DNA of 64,000 nt from Motacilla alba alba (GCF_015832195.1 NW_024037374.1:3410001-3474000); one strand, 5' to 3'. Shown: positions 1-10,355, counted from the stretch's first letter. Numbers and translations are program-made. Notes: generated from the letters alone by a model not told the origin.

Positions 1-99
1 CCCACACAATGGTAGCATATAATTTAAAACAGTGTATGAAAATTAAATTGTCACCTGCCGAGTTTATTTTGTAGAAAGGACTTTGGATAAATAAACCTA

Positions 100-855
100 A
101 TGAGTTGCCTAAAGGTTGTGTTAAGGAAGAAGGGCCACAACACCTCACAATGGACCGCATTACTGGGGAAGGAGACTGTACTAGGCTGCAATATCAGGCT
201 GAAGTCCTCCCCTGGTCAATACTGGAAGATCTCAAAGGCGCTGCATGGTCCACCCTCCTCCAAACACCTGATGCTTCTACATCCTACACTGACTTCACAG
301 ACATTCGCCAGGGCCTGGACAAGAGCTGTATCAAGTTTGTAGATCGCCTTATGAAAGTTCTGGAAAAACAGGTGGGTGATCAAAAGGTCCGGGATTAACT
401 TACTAGCAAATTAGCTTTCTGTAATGCCAGTATTGACTGCAGAAAGGTTCTGCACGCCCTCCCTCTTGACCCTGAGTCGACCATCGCTCAGATGGTTGAC
501 GCTTGCATTTGCCAAGCGGTCTCAGACCGTGACTCCAGCCTAGCCAAGGCCACCAGACAGGGTGCAATGGAAACGCTGGTTGCAGCAAACGTGCCTCCCC
601 ACAATACAGAATGTAATAAAGGCAGGGGAAACTGTTATAACTGCGGGAAATCTGGACATGTGGCAAAAGACTGTAAATACAAGAAGAACAACTGTTCTCA
701 TTTTTCTTCAAGCCTTCAGTCCCACAGCCATTGCCCAAACTCTTCCTGAAGCCAACACTAGCAGCCCTCAGGAAACTCCAGGCAGAGCATGGAACGACCC
801 CGTGTGATGACACCAAATGTGAGGTTGTTTCGTCCCACCCTTCCATCAGTGATAG
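100..855 (+). pseudogene. Class II ERV gag remnant (capsid and nucleocapsid)
   Basis: The reading frame from 105 resembles the C-terminal capsid of alpha/beta-like retroviruses, including a major-homology-like stretch around 300-370 (DIRQGLDKSCIKFVDRLM). It is interrupted by an in-frame TAA at 396-398 and then resumes in the same frame through to 749. A nucleocapsid zinc knuckle of the CX2CX4HX4C type lies at 633-674 (CYNCGKSGHVAKDC) and is followed by a basic stretch. No protease or pol follows, because the element is cut at 857 by the LTR of the next provirus. Gag would normally package viral RNA; here it is a fragment with no matrix and no start codon I can defend. Class II is inferred from the capsid pattern, not from pol. 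Confidence 0.7.
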
Positions 856-856
856 A

Positions 857-1429
857 TGTCCTCGGTTACAATATAAAGATGTATTCTATTCCCATCCTCA
901 AGAGCTGTTGAAACCAGGAGAGGCATTGCTTTTTCCTTATCTCCTGTAATGAGCTTATCCATGCCTTGCCACATGACTCAGAGATAACTCCCTCCAGGAG
1001 CCATTTCTGTTTAATGGACCCACCACATGGCTCATAGAATGATATCAGCCCATTGTGAGATGCTGTGCCCAGGGGGGAGGAGCTAAGCATCCTCACCTGG
1101 ATATAATATGGGGTTTGGGACAGAACAATCTGCCTTTCCACTGGATTCCCAGAGGAACAGCTGCCTTTTCCACTGGATCTTCAGAGGAAGACTACACCCT
1201 TCTACAGGATCACTGCTCCAACAGAACCACATCTGCCACTCCAGGAGGACTGCAGCCACCAATCCAACTGGACTGCTACCACCACCCTAACTAGCAGGGT
1301 GTCACATTGTAGTCTGACTCTTTCAGTCGTTTTTCTTTTGTATTATTGCACGTATTTTGTTTTTTTCCCCTTTTCCTAATAAATTGTATTTCTGACTTAT
1401 AGTCTCTCACTGGTTTTTCTTTCAAACCA
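857..1429 (+). repeat. 5' LTR of ERV-L-like provirus
   Basis: Starts TGTCCTCGG and ends ACCA. It shares nearly its whole length with 6,228-6,753, including the start, the ACTCAGAGATAACTCCCTCC block and the CTAACTAGCAGGGTGTCA block. A TATAATATGG-like promoter box lies near 1,102 and an AATAAA polyadenylation signal near 1,378. It is somewhat longer than its partner because of internal indels around 1,140-1,260. Confidence 0.8.
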
Positions 1430-1919
1430 TGAAATAAATTTTGCCACCCAACATGAGGCAGCAAGGTACTGAGAAAAGCCAGAATTGCAATTTTGGATTG
1501 TAAAAGTCACCTATTCACTGTGATGCTCAACATGCTTATATGGGTCTAATACCCAGCTCTCTGTATTTTTGCGCACATGGGGAATTATCTGCCGATTGTA
1601 ATGCTCCTGTGCAAACCAGAGTATGGTTTATACAGTAAGAAAAATTGCTTGTTTGGTCTGTTATGTCTATTGCATGATAACCTCTGAGGCAATGAACGTA
1701 ATTCTTAATATGTACTCAATTTTGTTTGCTTGTCCTAATCTAGGCTGCTACGTCTGGGGCCTCACTAATCACACCCAGCTTCTGGGGGGAGGGGTAAAAA
1801 AGTACTTTTTCCAGCCTTTCAGGTTTGACACGGCAGTTTTTGAAAATGTTGAGTTCCCTCTGGATGCCAAGGACAGCGCACTGTTGTTGTTAGCTCTGCT
1901 TTGTCTTCTCTGCACAGCC
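1430..1919 (+). other. Provirus leader, no recognised gene
   Basis: This is untranslated leader and possibly gag-proximal sequence between the 5' LTR and the nested antisense LTR. A frame is open from 1,623 but its product resembles no gag I know. The stretch ends in a pyrimidine-rich run and CAG just before the solo LTR, which may be chance. Confidence 0.4.
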
Positions 1920-2534
1920 TGTCGGGATTTCTTGCCTGTGATGACTCCCGAGATGTTCGAAAGTCCTTTTCTCCCAGCCCCAACACCAGTGAAGAAGCCG
2001 AGACTCTTCTGTTCTGGTTCTCAAGGTTGTTTATTTTCTCTTATCTAATACATTCTTTCTCTGACCCGCTGAGGTCTGTCTGGCAGGTCAGTTCGTGACA
2101 CACTGACCGCCCTTGAGGCGGTGTTAGTTTTTATACTAAGAACTATGTATACTTTATTGACAATAATTTTCCAATACCTATCACCTATGTTAGACAGTCT
2201 GTCTATAAACCAATCCAAAAGTGTCGCCATCACAGCAGAAGATGGAGGATGAGAAGAAGAAAGAGGAAGACAGAACATGCCCAGATTCCTCCATCCTGCC
2301 TCTTCAACCCCCATTCTAAAAACCCCAAAATTCTACTTTTTCACCCTGAGACAAATTAACTAGCATTCTACTCAAACTCTTGTGGCTTGTAAATCTTCAC
2401 ACAGAACTGGTAATTTTTTCCATGGGTTAAAATCGAAGGCACAGGGGTCTTTGACTCCGTGCCAAGGTCTCTGAGCCCCCTGCCAGGGTCTCGAGCGATC
2501 TAGGCCAGTCAGAGGAATGTCCTGGGTTCCGACA
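1920..2534 (-). mobile_element. Antisense solo LTR nested in the ERV-L-like gag leader
   Basis: On the minus strand it begins TGTCGGAACCCAGGACATTC and ends with CCCGACA. The plus strand therefore shows TGTCGG at 1,920 and CCGACA ending at 2,534, a six-base terminal inverted repeat. The minus strand has an AATAAA followed by CAACCTTGAGAACC near 2,030, as at the R/U5 end of avian LTRs. The five bases CAGCC occur directly on both sides (1,915-1,919 and 2,535-2,539), fitting a target-site duplication. No internal retroviral sequence remains, so it formed by recombination between the two LTRs of an inserted provirus. Confidence 0.85.
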
Positions 2535-2545
2535 CAGCCTGCAAA

Positions 2546-3905
2546 ATGCTTAGAGACAAAGCACTACATGGTGTGGTGCAGCATCTTCATGAGGATAAGG
2601 AAAGGAGAAGCAAAGCAACAGCATCTGTGTCCGCACAGAATGCCACAGAGGAGGAAAGAACCAAACGCCAAACAGCAGCATCCATGTCTACACAGACTGT
2701 CCGAAAAAAACTGTCCGTGTCTACACAGACTGTCACAGAGGAGGAAGAAACCAAAAGCACCATCAGCATGTCCACACAAACTGTCACTGAACCAGAACAG
2801 CCTGAACCAGTAGCAGTTGCCCCCGTTCAGAAGCAGAAATCAAAGAGCAAATCAGTCTGCATAGTGACTGATGAGGATGCGGCAGGACCCTCGCACCCAG
2901 CGGAAGAGACAGAGCCAGAAATCATCACTCGCTCTCTGTCCCTGGGTGAGCAGCGTGACCTGCGGGGGGAATTCACCCGCCAGAGGAACGAGTCCATCCT
3001 GACCTGGCTGCTCTGCATCTGGAACGCTGCAGCTGATGACACCATTCTGGATGGACGTGAGGCCTGGCAACAGGGATCGCTGTCCCAGGATGTGGTCATT
3101 GACCAAGGGATCGGGAGAACCCAAGAAACTCTCAGCCTCTGGCAGTGACTGCTGATGAGTGAGGGACAGATACCTTTTTAAAGAAAACCTCCAGATACAC
3201 CAAGGAAAATGGAGCACAATGGAACAAGGTACCTGATGCCTGAGGGCATTGCCTGTGCTGGAGATCATTTTTTCAGAAGACGAGAGATTTCCTAAAAGCC
3301 CAGATTGTGTCCAGTGCACATCGCAAATGTGGTTGAGATTTGCATGGCTTGGACCAGAGATGTACTCCCGTTACCTGGCAACACTGCAGTGGAGGAAAGG
3401 CGAGGACTGAGTGGATGTCTTGGCCAATAAACCAAGAATTTATGAGGACACTGTCACTGTCCCGTATCGTACCTATGTCTCGTTCTTGGAAACAAGGCTG
3501 GCTGAGCAAAACTGGAGCTTGATTGAAGAGGGCCACCAGAAACTAAACAAAGAACTTAAGGAAGAAGTCTACCACATCTCGCCAGAACCAACAAGAGCCT
3601 CTGCCATTAGGAGCTGGCGTTCCCCAGCCAAGGAGACAGGACACACTCCACGAGGTAAGCTCTGGTTTTTTCCTTCAGGAGCATAGAGAAGACATGAGGA
3701 AGTGGGATGGAAAACCCACCTCCTCCTTAGCAGCCTGGGTACGTGGACTGAAAAGAGGAACACCTAGCACAAGAAGCTCATCTAGAGTCAATGCTGCTCC
3801 AGTCTCTCGCACACAGAATTCCCGACAGTATAGGAATGATGATATGGCTGATCCTCTTGAAGGAACATCAGGAACCTATTTACAGGAAGAGAGCAACATA
3901 TGACA
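2546..3905 (+). pseudogene. ERV-L-like gag with TQT repeats, frameshifted
   Basis: The first part (2,546-3,148) is open for 200 codons. Its N-terminal part is acidic and basic with three STQTV units (TQT codons at 2,690, 2,723 and 2,774). A capsid-like part follows (about residues 125-200) with WLLCIWNAA. The frame then breaks. Further gag-like pieces continue in other frames at 3,411-3,686 and 3,694-3,905, where a PLEGTSGTYLQEES end precedes protease. The pattern resembles gag of the songbird ERV-L-like elements related to the source of mouse Fv1, but several frameshifts make a complete protein impossible. TQT is the core of dynein light chain LC8-binding motifs; a link is inference only. 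Confidence 0.6.
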
Positions 3906-4008
3906 CGGCCAGGAATAGAGGGGCCCTGCCTCTAGCCAGGCAGAGGACAGGGACAATTGGATCTATTGGACTGTGTGAATCCAGTGGCCTGGCATATCTG
4001 ACCCACAA

Positions 4009-4656
4009 AAATATTCGGCTTTGGTTGACACCGGTGCCCAATGTACCCTGATGCCATCGAGGTACATAGGAGCAGAATCCATTTCTATTTCTGGGGTAAC
4101 AGGAGGATCCCAGCAGCTGACTGTATTGGAGGCCAAAGTGAGTTTAACTGGGAACGGGTGGCAGAAACACCCCATTGTGAATGGCCCACAGGCCCCATGC
4201 ACCCTTGGCATAGACCATCTCAGAAATGGATATTTCAAAGATCCAAAAGGACATGGTTGGGCTTTTGGGATAGCTGCTGTAGAGACATTAGACATCAGAC
4301 AACTGAACACCTTGCCTGGTCTCTCAGACGACCCCTCTGCTGTGGGACTGCTGAGAGTTGAACAACAACAGGTACCAATTGCCACAGCAACAGTGCACCG
4401 TCGGCAGTATCGTACCAGCAGAGACTCTGTGATTGCCATCCATGAGATGATTTGTAACCTGGAGAGCCAAGGGGTGGTCAGCAAGGCTCGTTCACCTTTC
4501 AACAGCCCTATATGGCCAGTGCATAAGTCCAGTGGAGAATGGAGACTGAGGGTGGGTGACCGTGGCCTGACTGAGGTCACACCACCACTGAGCGCTGCCG
4601 TGCCAGACATGTTGGAGCTTCAGTACGAGCTGGAGTCCAAGGCATCACCCCAATGA
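4009..4656 (+). pseudogene. ERV-L-like protease and N-terminal reverse transcriptase
   Basis: Aspartic protease starts with the active-site motif VDTGA (Asp codon at 4,027-4,029). It has a typical flap-like stretch and the ILG-equivalent TLGIDHL near 4,203. RT finger sequence follows: IHEMICNLESQGVV and the SPFNSPIWPVHK motif around 4,440-4,530. The frame ends at a stop at 4,654-4,656, just before the palm. The catalytic YXDD, connection and RNase H are absent because about 1.5 kb usual for pol is missing before integrase at 4,798. This is a deleted pol, not a functional enzyme. Confidence 0.75.
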
Positions 4657-4797
4657 GCAGGTGGACTGAGTTGCCAAGGTGAAAGTATGGCTCTAGACTG
4701 GCAGCACAAGGGAGAATCATTCCTAGCTCGTAGGGCCCATGATGGTTCTGGTCATCAGAGGAGAGATGCAACACACTGATGGGCCCATGACCGAGGG

Positions 4798-5323
4798 GTG
4801 GACCTTACTATGGACAACATCTCACAGGTCATCCACAACTGCGAGACCTGCGCTGCAACCAAACAGGCCAAGCGAGGGAAGCCTCTGTGGTATGGTGGGC
4901 GATGGCTGAAGTACAAGTATGGGGAAGCTTGGCAATTTGACTACATCATGCTTTCCCAAACCTGCCAAAGCAAGCACTACATGCTGACCATGGTGGAAGC
5001 AACCACAGGATGGTTGGAGACCTACCCTGTGCCTCATGGTACTGCCTGGAACACCATCTTTGGCTTGGAAAAGCAAGTCCTGTGGAGACATAGCACCCCT
5101 GAGAGAATTGAGTCAGACAAGGAGACCCATTTTAAGAACAGCCTTATCAACACCTGGGCCAGAGAACGTGGCATTGAATGGATATATCATATCCCCTACC
5201 ATGCACCAGCTGCCGGGAAAGTTGAACAGTGCAATGGACTACTTAAGGCTACCCTGAAGGCACTTGGGGGGGAACTGCTAGAAATTGGAAAACGAACTTA
5301 GCAAAAGCCACCTGGATGGTCAC
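4798..5323 (+). pseudogene. ERV-L-like integrase, N-terminal part
   Basis: It begins within the zinc-binding domain, where the CETCAATK pair of cysteines is kept near 4,845. The catalytic core follows. The three acidic residues can be placed: Asp in WQFDYIM, Asp in ESDKETHF and Glu in GKVEQCNG. Reading stays open from 4,798 to 5,301. The domain is then cut at 5,324 by a solo LTR, with the remainder beyond 5,893. The enzyme would insert viral DNA; here it is split and has lost its upstream pol. Confidence 0.8.
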
Positions 5324-5893
5324 TGTAGGAATCTATAAAATTAGAGGGTTTTGGGAAAGCTGCAAAAGGCAGGCCTCAGAGACAGCAGAGCTGTGATTAG
5401 AGCTAAGCAGTAGCCATGAGATAGGTCAGCAGAAAAATTATGTAAGAAGTAGAAAAGTAAGGACATTAGAACAATGGTCTGTGTATTAATGCTTGTCTAG
5501 AATAACTCCCTAAGCTGCAGAAAAGTATATCCAGAGAGATATTAGGAAGTTCTAAGCTTAATAATAGAACTCTGTGCATTATGTCTTAAGGCTTACAATC
5601 ATGTATTGTATTCGAAATAAGCAAACATTGTTTTAACCAAATGTACGTGTGCTTATAGTGATTGGATAGAACCACTGTCAATATGCTTTTGCTTTGTGTG
5701 ATTAGTCAAAAAACTTATAAAGTAAGTTGTAACATTAAGTTCTTTGTCTGCTGCCTGGGATGGGAGCTGTCGGCATCTTCCCATTGTCAGAATCATGTAA
5801 TGAGACTGATGCTGAAAAATAAAACAGCTTAAGGCACATTCCTAGCAGTCCTGTCCTGTTCGTGATTTGTACATAGCCCCCCAGCCAGCAATA
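5324..5893 (+). mobile_element. Solo LTR splitting integrase
   Basis: Starts TGTAGGAATC. It contains an AATAAA signal near 5,818 and ends close to 5,873-5,893. The integrase frame resumes immediately after, at 5,894. GGTCA occurs at both edges (5,318-5,322 and 5,894-5,898) and matches the codons that are contiguous in related integrases, so it is the best candidate target-site duplication. The exact right end is uncertain because no perfect TG...CA pair fits the duplication. Confidence 0.7.
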
Positions 5894-6130
5894 GGTCAAC
5901 ACCCGAGGGTCCATCAATCAAGCTGGTCCTGCCCAGTCTGAACACAGTGGATGGAGACAATGTTCCTGTGATACACATGAAAGGTATTTTAGGAAAGACT
6001 GTTTGGATTAACCCCACTGCAGGCAGATGCAAACCCTTTCATGGGATTGTTTTTGCTCAAGGACCTGGTTACACTTGATGGGCAATGCAGATGGGGAAAC
6101 CCGTTGTGTACCACAAGGATACCCAATTTT
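5894..6130 (+). pseudogene. ERV-L-like integrase C-terminal domain
   Basis: This short stretch carries the conserved end of the ERV-L-like polyprotein. The pieces VHMKG-like, GKTVWINP and AQGPGYT read in frame. After a frame change comes ADGETRCVPQG, with its stop about 100 bases before the 3' LTR. The nearness to the LTR and the lack of any env support an env-less element. It is separated from the rest of integrase by the solo LTR. Confidence 0.6.
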
Positions 6131-6227
6131 AAGAGAGAACTGTGTGTAAATTTTCATTCTGTATTTTATATATATGTAGGAGAATATTGGTTTGGGTATA
6201 GATGGTAGTAGAATAAGGGGTGGATTA

Positions 6228-6753
6228 TGTCCTCGGTTACAATATAAAGATGTATTCTATTCCCATCCTCAAGAGCTGTTGAAACCAGGAGGGGCATTGT
6301 TTTTTCCTTATCTCCTGTAATGGGCCCATCCATGCCTTGCCACATGACTCAGAGATAACTCCCTCCAGGAGCCATTTCTGTTTAACGGGTAATCAAGGAC
6401 CCACCACATGACTCAGAATGATATCAGCCCATTGTGAGATGCTCTGCCCAGGTAGGGAAGGAGCTAAGCAGCCTCACCTGGATATTATCTGGGATTTGGG
6501 ACAGAACAGGCAACCCTTACCCACTGGTTTCCAGAGGACAAGAGCTACCAGATCTTTTCTACAGGATCACCACTTCTACGAGACCATTACATCTGGACTG
6601 CTACCTCCACCCTAACTAGCAGGGTGTCAGGTTGTATTCTGACACTGTCAGTGGTTTTTCTGTTGTATTATTGCATGTATTTTGGGTTTTTTCCCTTTTC
6701 CTAATAAATTGTATTTCTGACTTGGAGTGTCACTGGTTTTTGCTTTCAAACCA
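6228..6753 (+). repeat. 3' LTR of ERV-L-like provirus
   Basis: This is a direct partner of 857-1,429, with the same start (TGTCCTCGG) and end (ACCA). A TATTATCTGG box near 6,482 and an AATAAA near 6,702 are kept. The outer end of the large left inverted-repeat arm starts within a few bases of this LTR end. Confidence 0.8.
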
Positions 6754-6839
6754 GAACATATATAAAATATAACACAGTAATCTATATTTATATCTATTTA
6801 ATTAAAAATTGATACTGTGAAATAAGGCTGACAATGCTG

Positions 6840-7130
6840 ATATGTCAGCTTTGGCTGCTCACTGTGACTCTAAATACCCTACAGAAAAGGACTGGCCAAG
6901 ACCCAAATGTCAGTGGTAAACTTTGCAAGAGTGTACACAACAAATAAAGAAGGAAGGGATGAAATTGGCTATTTTTTTAGGATTTGCTGATCCTGTGATG
7001 CAGAATGCTTTTTCTATTAGTCTGAGAAATGCTGTGATTAAGTCTGCTGGGTTTTTCATATCCCAGGCAATCCTCAAGCTGCAGGATTGGATGAACGGGT
7101 TAAGGGGTTGTCAAAAGAGCAGCTGAAAAA
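6840..7130 (+). pseudogene. ERV gag fragment, capsid-like
   Basis: The pieces YPTEKDWP and GMKLAIFLGFADPVMQNAF, with an in-frame stop between them, resemble a capsid C-terminal part ahead of the dUTPase frame. The right arm has the same segment at about 54,420-54,700. No zinc knuckle is seen. Assignment to capsid is tentative. Confidence 0.4.
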
Positions 7131-7138
7131 ATGAGGAG

Positions 7139-7777
7139 GTGGGAACCTGTCCCCATGGAGAACCCATCTCCCAGATGTGCTCCATGCCCTTAACAATGGC
7201 CCACTGGGGAAATGGAAACCCCCTGGCTGTGCACAGCTGCACCCAATTTGCAAATACAGCCACGGACAGTGAGACTTGGACTGCCTGGGAAATTGTTCTG
7301 GCTGTGATGGCCCCTGGCAGGGCCAGCCCAGAGGCTGCAGGGCTGGACCTTCACGCACTGGAATTAGTTAGGAAAAATCAGAAGCAAATGAGAGCTAATT
7401 CCAAAACAGGAATTCAGATTCCTCCAGGACACTTTGGTTTGATAACTGCTCCCTCGAGCTTGGCCTTGCAAAGTGTTCATGTCATGGGAGGAGGAACTGA
7501 TGCAGATTATCAAGGAGAAATTGAAGGAATTGTGTTAATCAACAGTGAACAAGATTGGATTATTCAACTCCATGACAGGGTAGCACAATTATTGATATTG
7601 TCAGTTTTTAAAACAATTGTGAAAGAAGGACATCCACCTCGAATCACTGCTGTTGGTGGAGATAAAGGGTTTGGATCCAGCAGTCCTAATCATGGAGCTA
7701 GAGTGTGGCTCCAGAGGCCAAAAGGCCCTCCCAAGGCAGCTGAAGGAGCAACTCCTGGGAAAGGCAGCACTGTTTGA
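7139..7777 (+). pseudogene. Retroviral dUTPase domain (left arm)
   Basis: This 212-codon open frame carries a trimeric-type dUTPase pattern: motif 1 AGLDL (residues 67-71), motif 3 [11 protein letters not shown] (118-128), motif 4 DRVAQ (146-150) and motif 5 GFGSS (177-181). Motif 2 is degenerate: the arginine expected in the APRS-like position is serine (APSSLAL, 103-109). Such domains hydrolyse dUTP to dUMP and are fused near gag/protease in beta-type retroviruses. The N-terminal 55 residues are not recognised. The first ATG is used only as a boundary; a fused gag-pro frame is more likely. The right-arm copy (53,769-54,410) is also open. Confidence 0.75.
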
Positions 7778-8222
7778 ATGCTGAAACCTGGGCAGGAACA
7801 ATGGGAATGTGTCCCTGCAGCCCAGTGTTCTGTGTGAGAGCAAGTAGATATTACAGGAGATTGTTTTACACATCCTGCCAGAGCAAATCTCCCTGTTTGC
7901 CCCAACGGCCCCTTTGGAAAATGCTCTGATCCACGGGGCTCCATGTCAAGGCTGCTGTGACACTGAGGGACTTCCAGACAAATTCCATCCAGGAGCCTGG
8001 GTGCCCCTCAGGGACTGGGACCCGGCCCCCTTCCAGCCACAGGGGAAAGGGCCCCACCAAGCTTTGGTGCTAAAGCTGAACAGCAAAGGACCTCAGGGGC
8101 ATTATTCTGGAATTAAAAAGGCACCAGCTCCATGGACAACAGAATTATTGTTCTTATCCCAAATGAGATTGAGGAAAAAGAATTATTACCCTTGTCCCTG
8201 AAGTACTGCTGATGTCTGTAGG
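7778..8222 (+). pseudogene. ERV integrase C-terminal domain fragment
   Basis: The stretch with FHPGAWVPLRDWD, FQPQGKGPHQAL and SGIKKAPAPW (about 7,979-8,130) has the layout of a gammaretrovirus-type integrase C-terminal barrel: PGxWV, then a GP-H-L strand, then a KK(A/P)P end. It directly follows the dUTPase, so protease, RT and most of integrase are missing. The same compact arrangement is present in the right arm. Confidence 0.55.
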
Positions 8223-9140
8223 TTGTATCTTGAGAGTCAGCCAGAATCTTTGCTTGCAGAAACACCTCTAGAGCTTCACCAAGGGATTGGTCATCAAAAT
8301 CGTATTGAAAATTTAGAAATCAAAGTAGCCAAAGGACTCCATGTCACTAATTGCTGGGTATGTTCTCAGCAGCAGTTGGGAGGAATGGGGTTCCTTTGGA
8401 GGGCCCACCCTGGGGGGTGGCCAGAACTCTGTCCATGGGCTCTGCCTCATAACGGAGCCAATGAAGGGACAGTTACAGAAAACTGTGCTGTGGAACACAG
8501 GAATGCAATGATCAGTTTGACAGGATTCACCAGGATTTCCCTTCAGGAGAAACCAAACCCTGTTCTAGTAACAGAGGCCACAGTGTGAGAGGATTGCTGT
8601 GCTTTACCATCACTCCCAATGTCAGTAGAACTTGGGGTGCTGGAGCTGGTTCAGTGTCAGTGTCACACCACTCCCAGCTGCAGGGCCACCATTTAGGGTC
8701 CTTCAGCAACAGCCACAAGGAAGAGTTGGGGCCCAGAGAACATTTCCACCCAAGGAATGCCTTGGGTTTCAGAAAGCAAAAGATTCTGGTTCCCACTGTG
8801 CTCCATGGGCACTGCCTTGTCCTGTGGAGTTTACAGTAATGAGATAAATTGATTCTTAGAAGAAGTAGCAAATGATCCTGTTAAAATATCCAATAGCACA
8901 TCCCAGGAGCTCCAGCAAACACGAATGGGGGACTACAGAACCACATGGCCTTGGATGATCTGCTTGCTGGCCAGGAAGGAACCTGTGGGTTCTAGGACAG
9001 GAATGTTTCAGGAATGTCTATCAGTGCTGGGTTTGAAGTCAAACAATCGGGAATCTCCTCGATAGAAACATCAGTAGAAGAGAGGCAGAAAGAAAAAAAT
9101 TCTTTTGGGTGGGATTGGCTCCCAAATTGGAGGCTGCTAT
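8223..9140 (+). pseudogene. ERV env remnant (surface and transmembrane parts)
   Basis: A surface-subunit-like frame runs from 8,223 to 8,588 and includes NCWVCSQ, a CWxC-like motif. Further frameshifted pieces follow to about 8,870. From about 8,880 a QELQQTR-type heptad stretch and a degenerate loop region resemble a gamma-type transmembrane ectodomain. Stops and frameshifts throughout mean no envelope protein can be made. The right arm copy is at 52,440-53,308. Confidence 0.5.
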
Positions 9141-10185
9141 GAAATGAGTTTGTGGTAATGTCTGTCATCATTGCAGTGTGAGCATTTGGTGTGTTATGAG
9201 TCCATGTTAGAGTATTGTGACACCTTGTGCTGGAAATGGAGTACTGAGACTTGTCTAAAAGAGACACAGCCTCAAGGAAAAAGATAAAATAACAGAGAAT
9301 AACAAGTTATTAGGGCTGTTTTAAAAGGAATGTGAATTAGAGTTCTGAGTAATGAACTTAAGCAGCACTTAACTGAAGAACAAGAGGCCATGCCTTTATG
9401 CCTAATACCTAAATTTAAACTCTGTTATCCAAAGAATTGTTATGAAGGTTGAGTTGATGTGTAGGTCAAAGCACTGATTGAAGTACTGAGGCCTGAACAG
9501 GCCCTGAGCCAAAGCTCACCTCCAGATGAGCCTTCCAACCAAATGAAATTTTTGTATCCACTCATTAATGAATCATTATTAGCAATATGATCTGTGTATG
9601 TGTTCATTGGTGAAACATGGATTTACTTTCTGTATTGAGAAACCAGACAGGGCCCCATCTGCCTTTGTTTGGAGCTGAATGGTCAAATTCACCTCCCTTG
9701 GTTCCTCCTTGGGCCCTGGCCAGGCTTTGGGAGGAAGCCAAGAGGAGGATGAAACCAGATGTTCCTGCACTAGCAGTGCTGTCAGTTTGTTCATTCAGCA
9801 CTGTCAGAGCTGGGCCCTCTCACAGCGAGGTTGGAGCCTCCCCTGTGGCTGGAGGCAGCTGCAGGAATTCCCAGTGCCCAGGAGTGGCTCTGCAGCCCTT
9901 GGCTGTGACAGCTTCCCCCAGCTGCTGTGTGGATGTGGGGGATGGCAAAGCCTGAGGGTAACTGGTGCTGGATCTTTCTGAATCACTGCTGCAATCTTTG
10001 GTGGTGATGGTTGGGTGCATTGCTGGACTTCTCCTTTGTGTAATTATTTTCTAATGATGATGTGTTTTGCTGATCCTATGCTTTTGTAATGTTTTGCAGA
10101 TGTACATGACATAAATTACACAATTCCTTCATTTGGTGTCTGTGTCTTTGGTGCTGACCCTGCCCCCTGGCAAAACTGACCCTGT
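9141..10185. other. ERV tail and flank, no gene recognised
   Basis: A/T-rich sequence to about 9,600 is followed by a more GC-rich part to 10,000. The whole is shared with the right arm (51,350-52,440). Part of it (about 9,490-10,140) occurs a third time at 55,195-55,870. No convincing LTR ends were found. Confidence 0.4.
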
Positions 10186-10355
10186 GGGCTCCATGGAACC
10201 AAGGGGCCCTTGTGACACTGCAGGGCCTCCTGTGACCAGGGGACCATGGTGACCCTGTGGGGCTGAATGGAACCAAGGGGCCATTGTGACACCGTGGGGC
10301 CTCACGGAACCACGGAGACCATTGTGACACTGTGGGGCCTCATGGGGACAAGGCT
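10186..10355 (+). repeat. Minisatellite, 37-40 bp unit (left arm)
   Basis: Four to five units of the type GGAACCA-AGGGGCC-TTGTGACACTG-GGGGCCTC. The same family forms the long arrays in the spacer (27,610-30,350 in opposite orientation; 34,340-35,110 in this orientation). A mirror copy lies at 51,170-51,340. Confidence 0.85.

Larger units (their letters stand above)
857..6753 (+). mobile_element. ERV-L-like provirus with two nested solo LTRs
   Basis: Two direct LTR copies (857-1,429 and 6,228-6,753) bracket gag-like (2,546-3,905), protease plus start of reverse transcriptase (about 4,009-4,656) and integrase (4,798-5,301 and 5,894-6,130) segments. No env is seen, which is usual for ERV-L. Most of RT and all RNase H are missing between 4,657 and 4,797. 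A possible primer-binding site, 1,441-1,459 (TTGCCACCCAACATGAGGC), looks like a decayed lysine-tRNA type site. A purine-rich tract (AGTAGAATAAGGGGTGGA) lies just before the 3' LTR. No clear target-site duplication was found. The LTRs differ by about a tenth plus indels, so the insertion is old. The ERV-L assignment rests on gag/pol style and lack of env; the lysine-like primer site is atypical for it. Confidence 0.75.

Noticed and set aside
1900..1925. Pyrimidine run plus CAG as a retroviral splice acceptor for gag
   Set aside because: It is separated from the gag frame by a later LTR insertion; gag is normally not spliced, so chance is more likely.
8223..9140. env as a captured, functional envelope (syncytin-like) gene
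   Set aside because: Frameshifts and stops divide surface and transmembrane parts in both arms.
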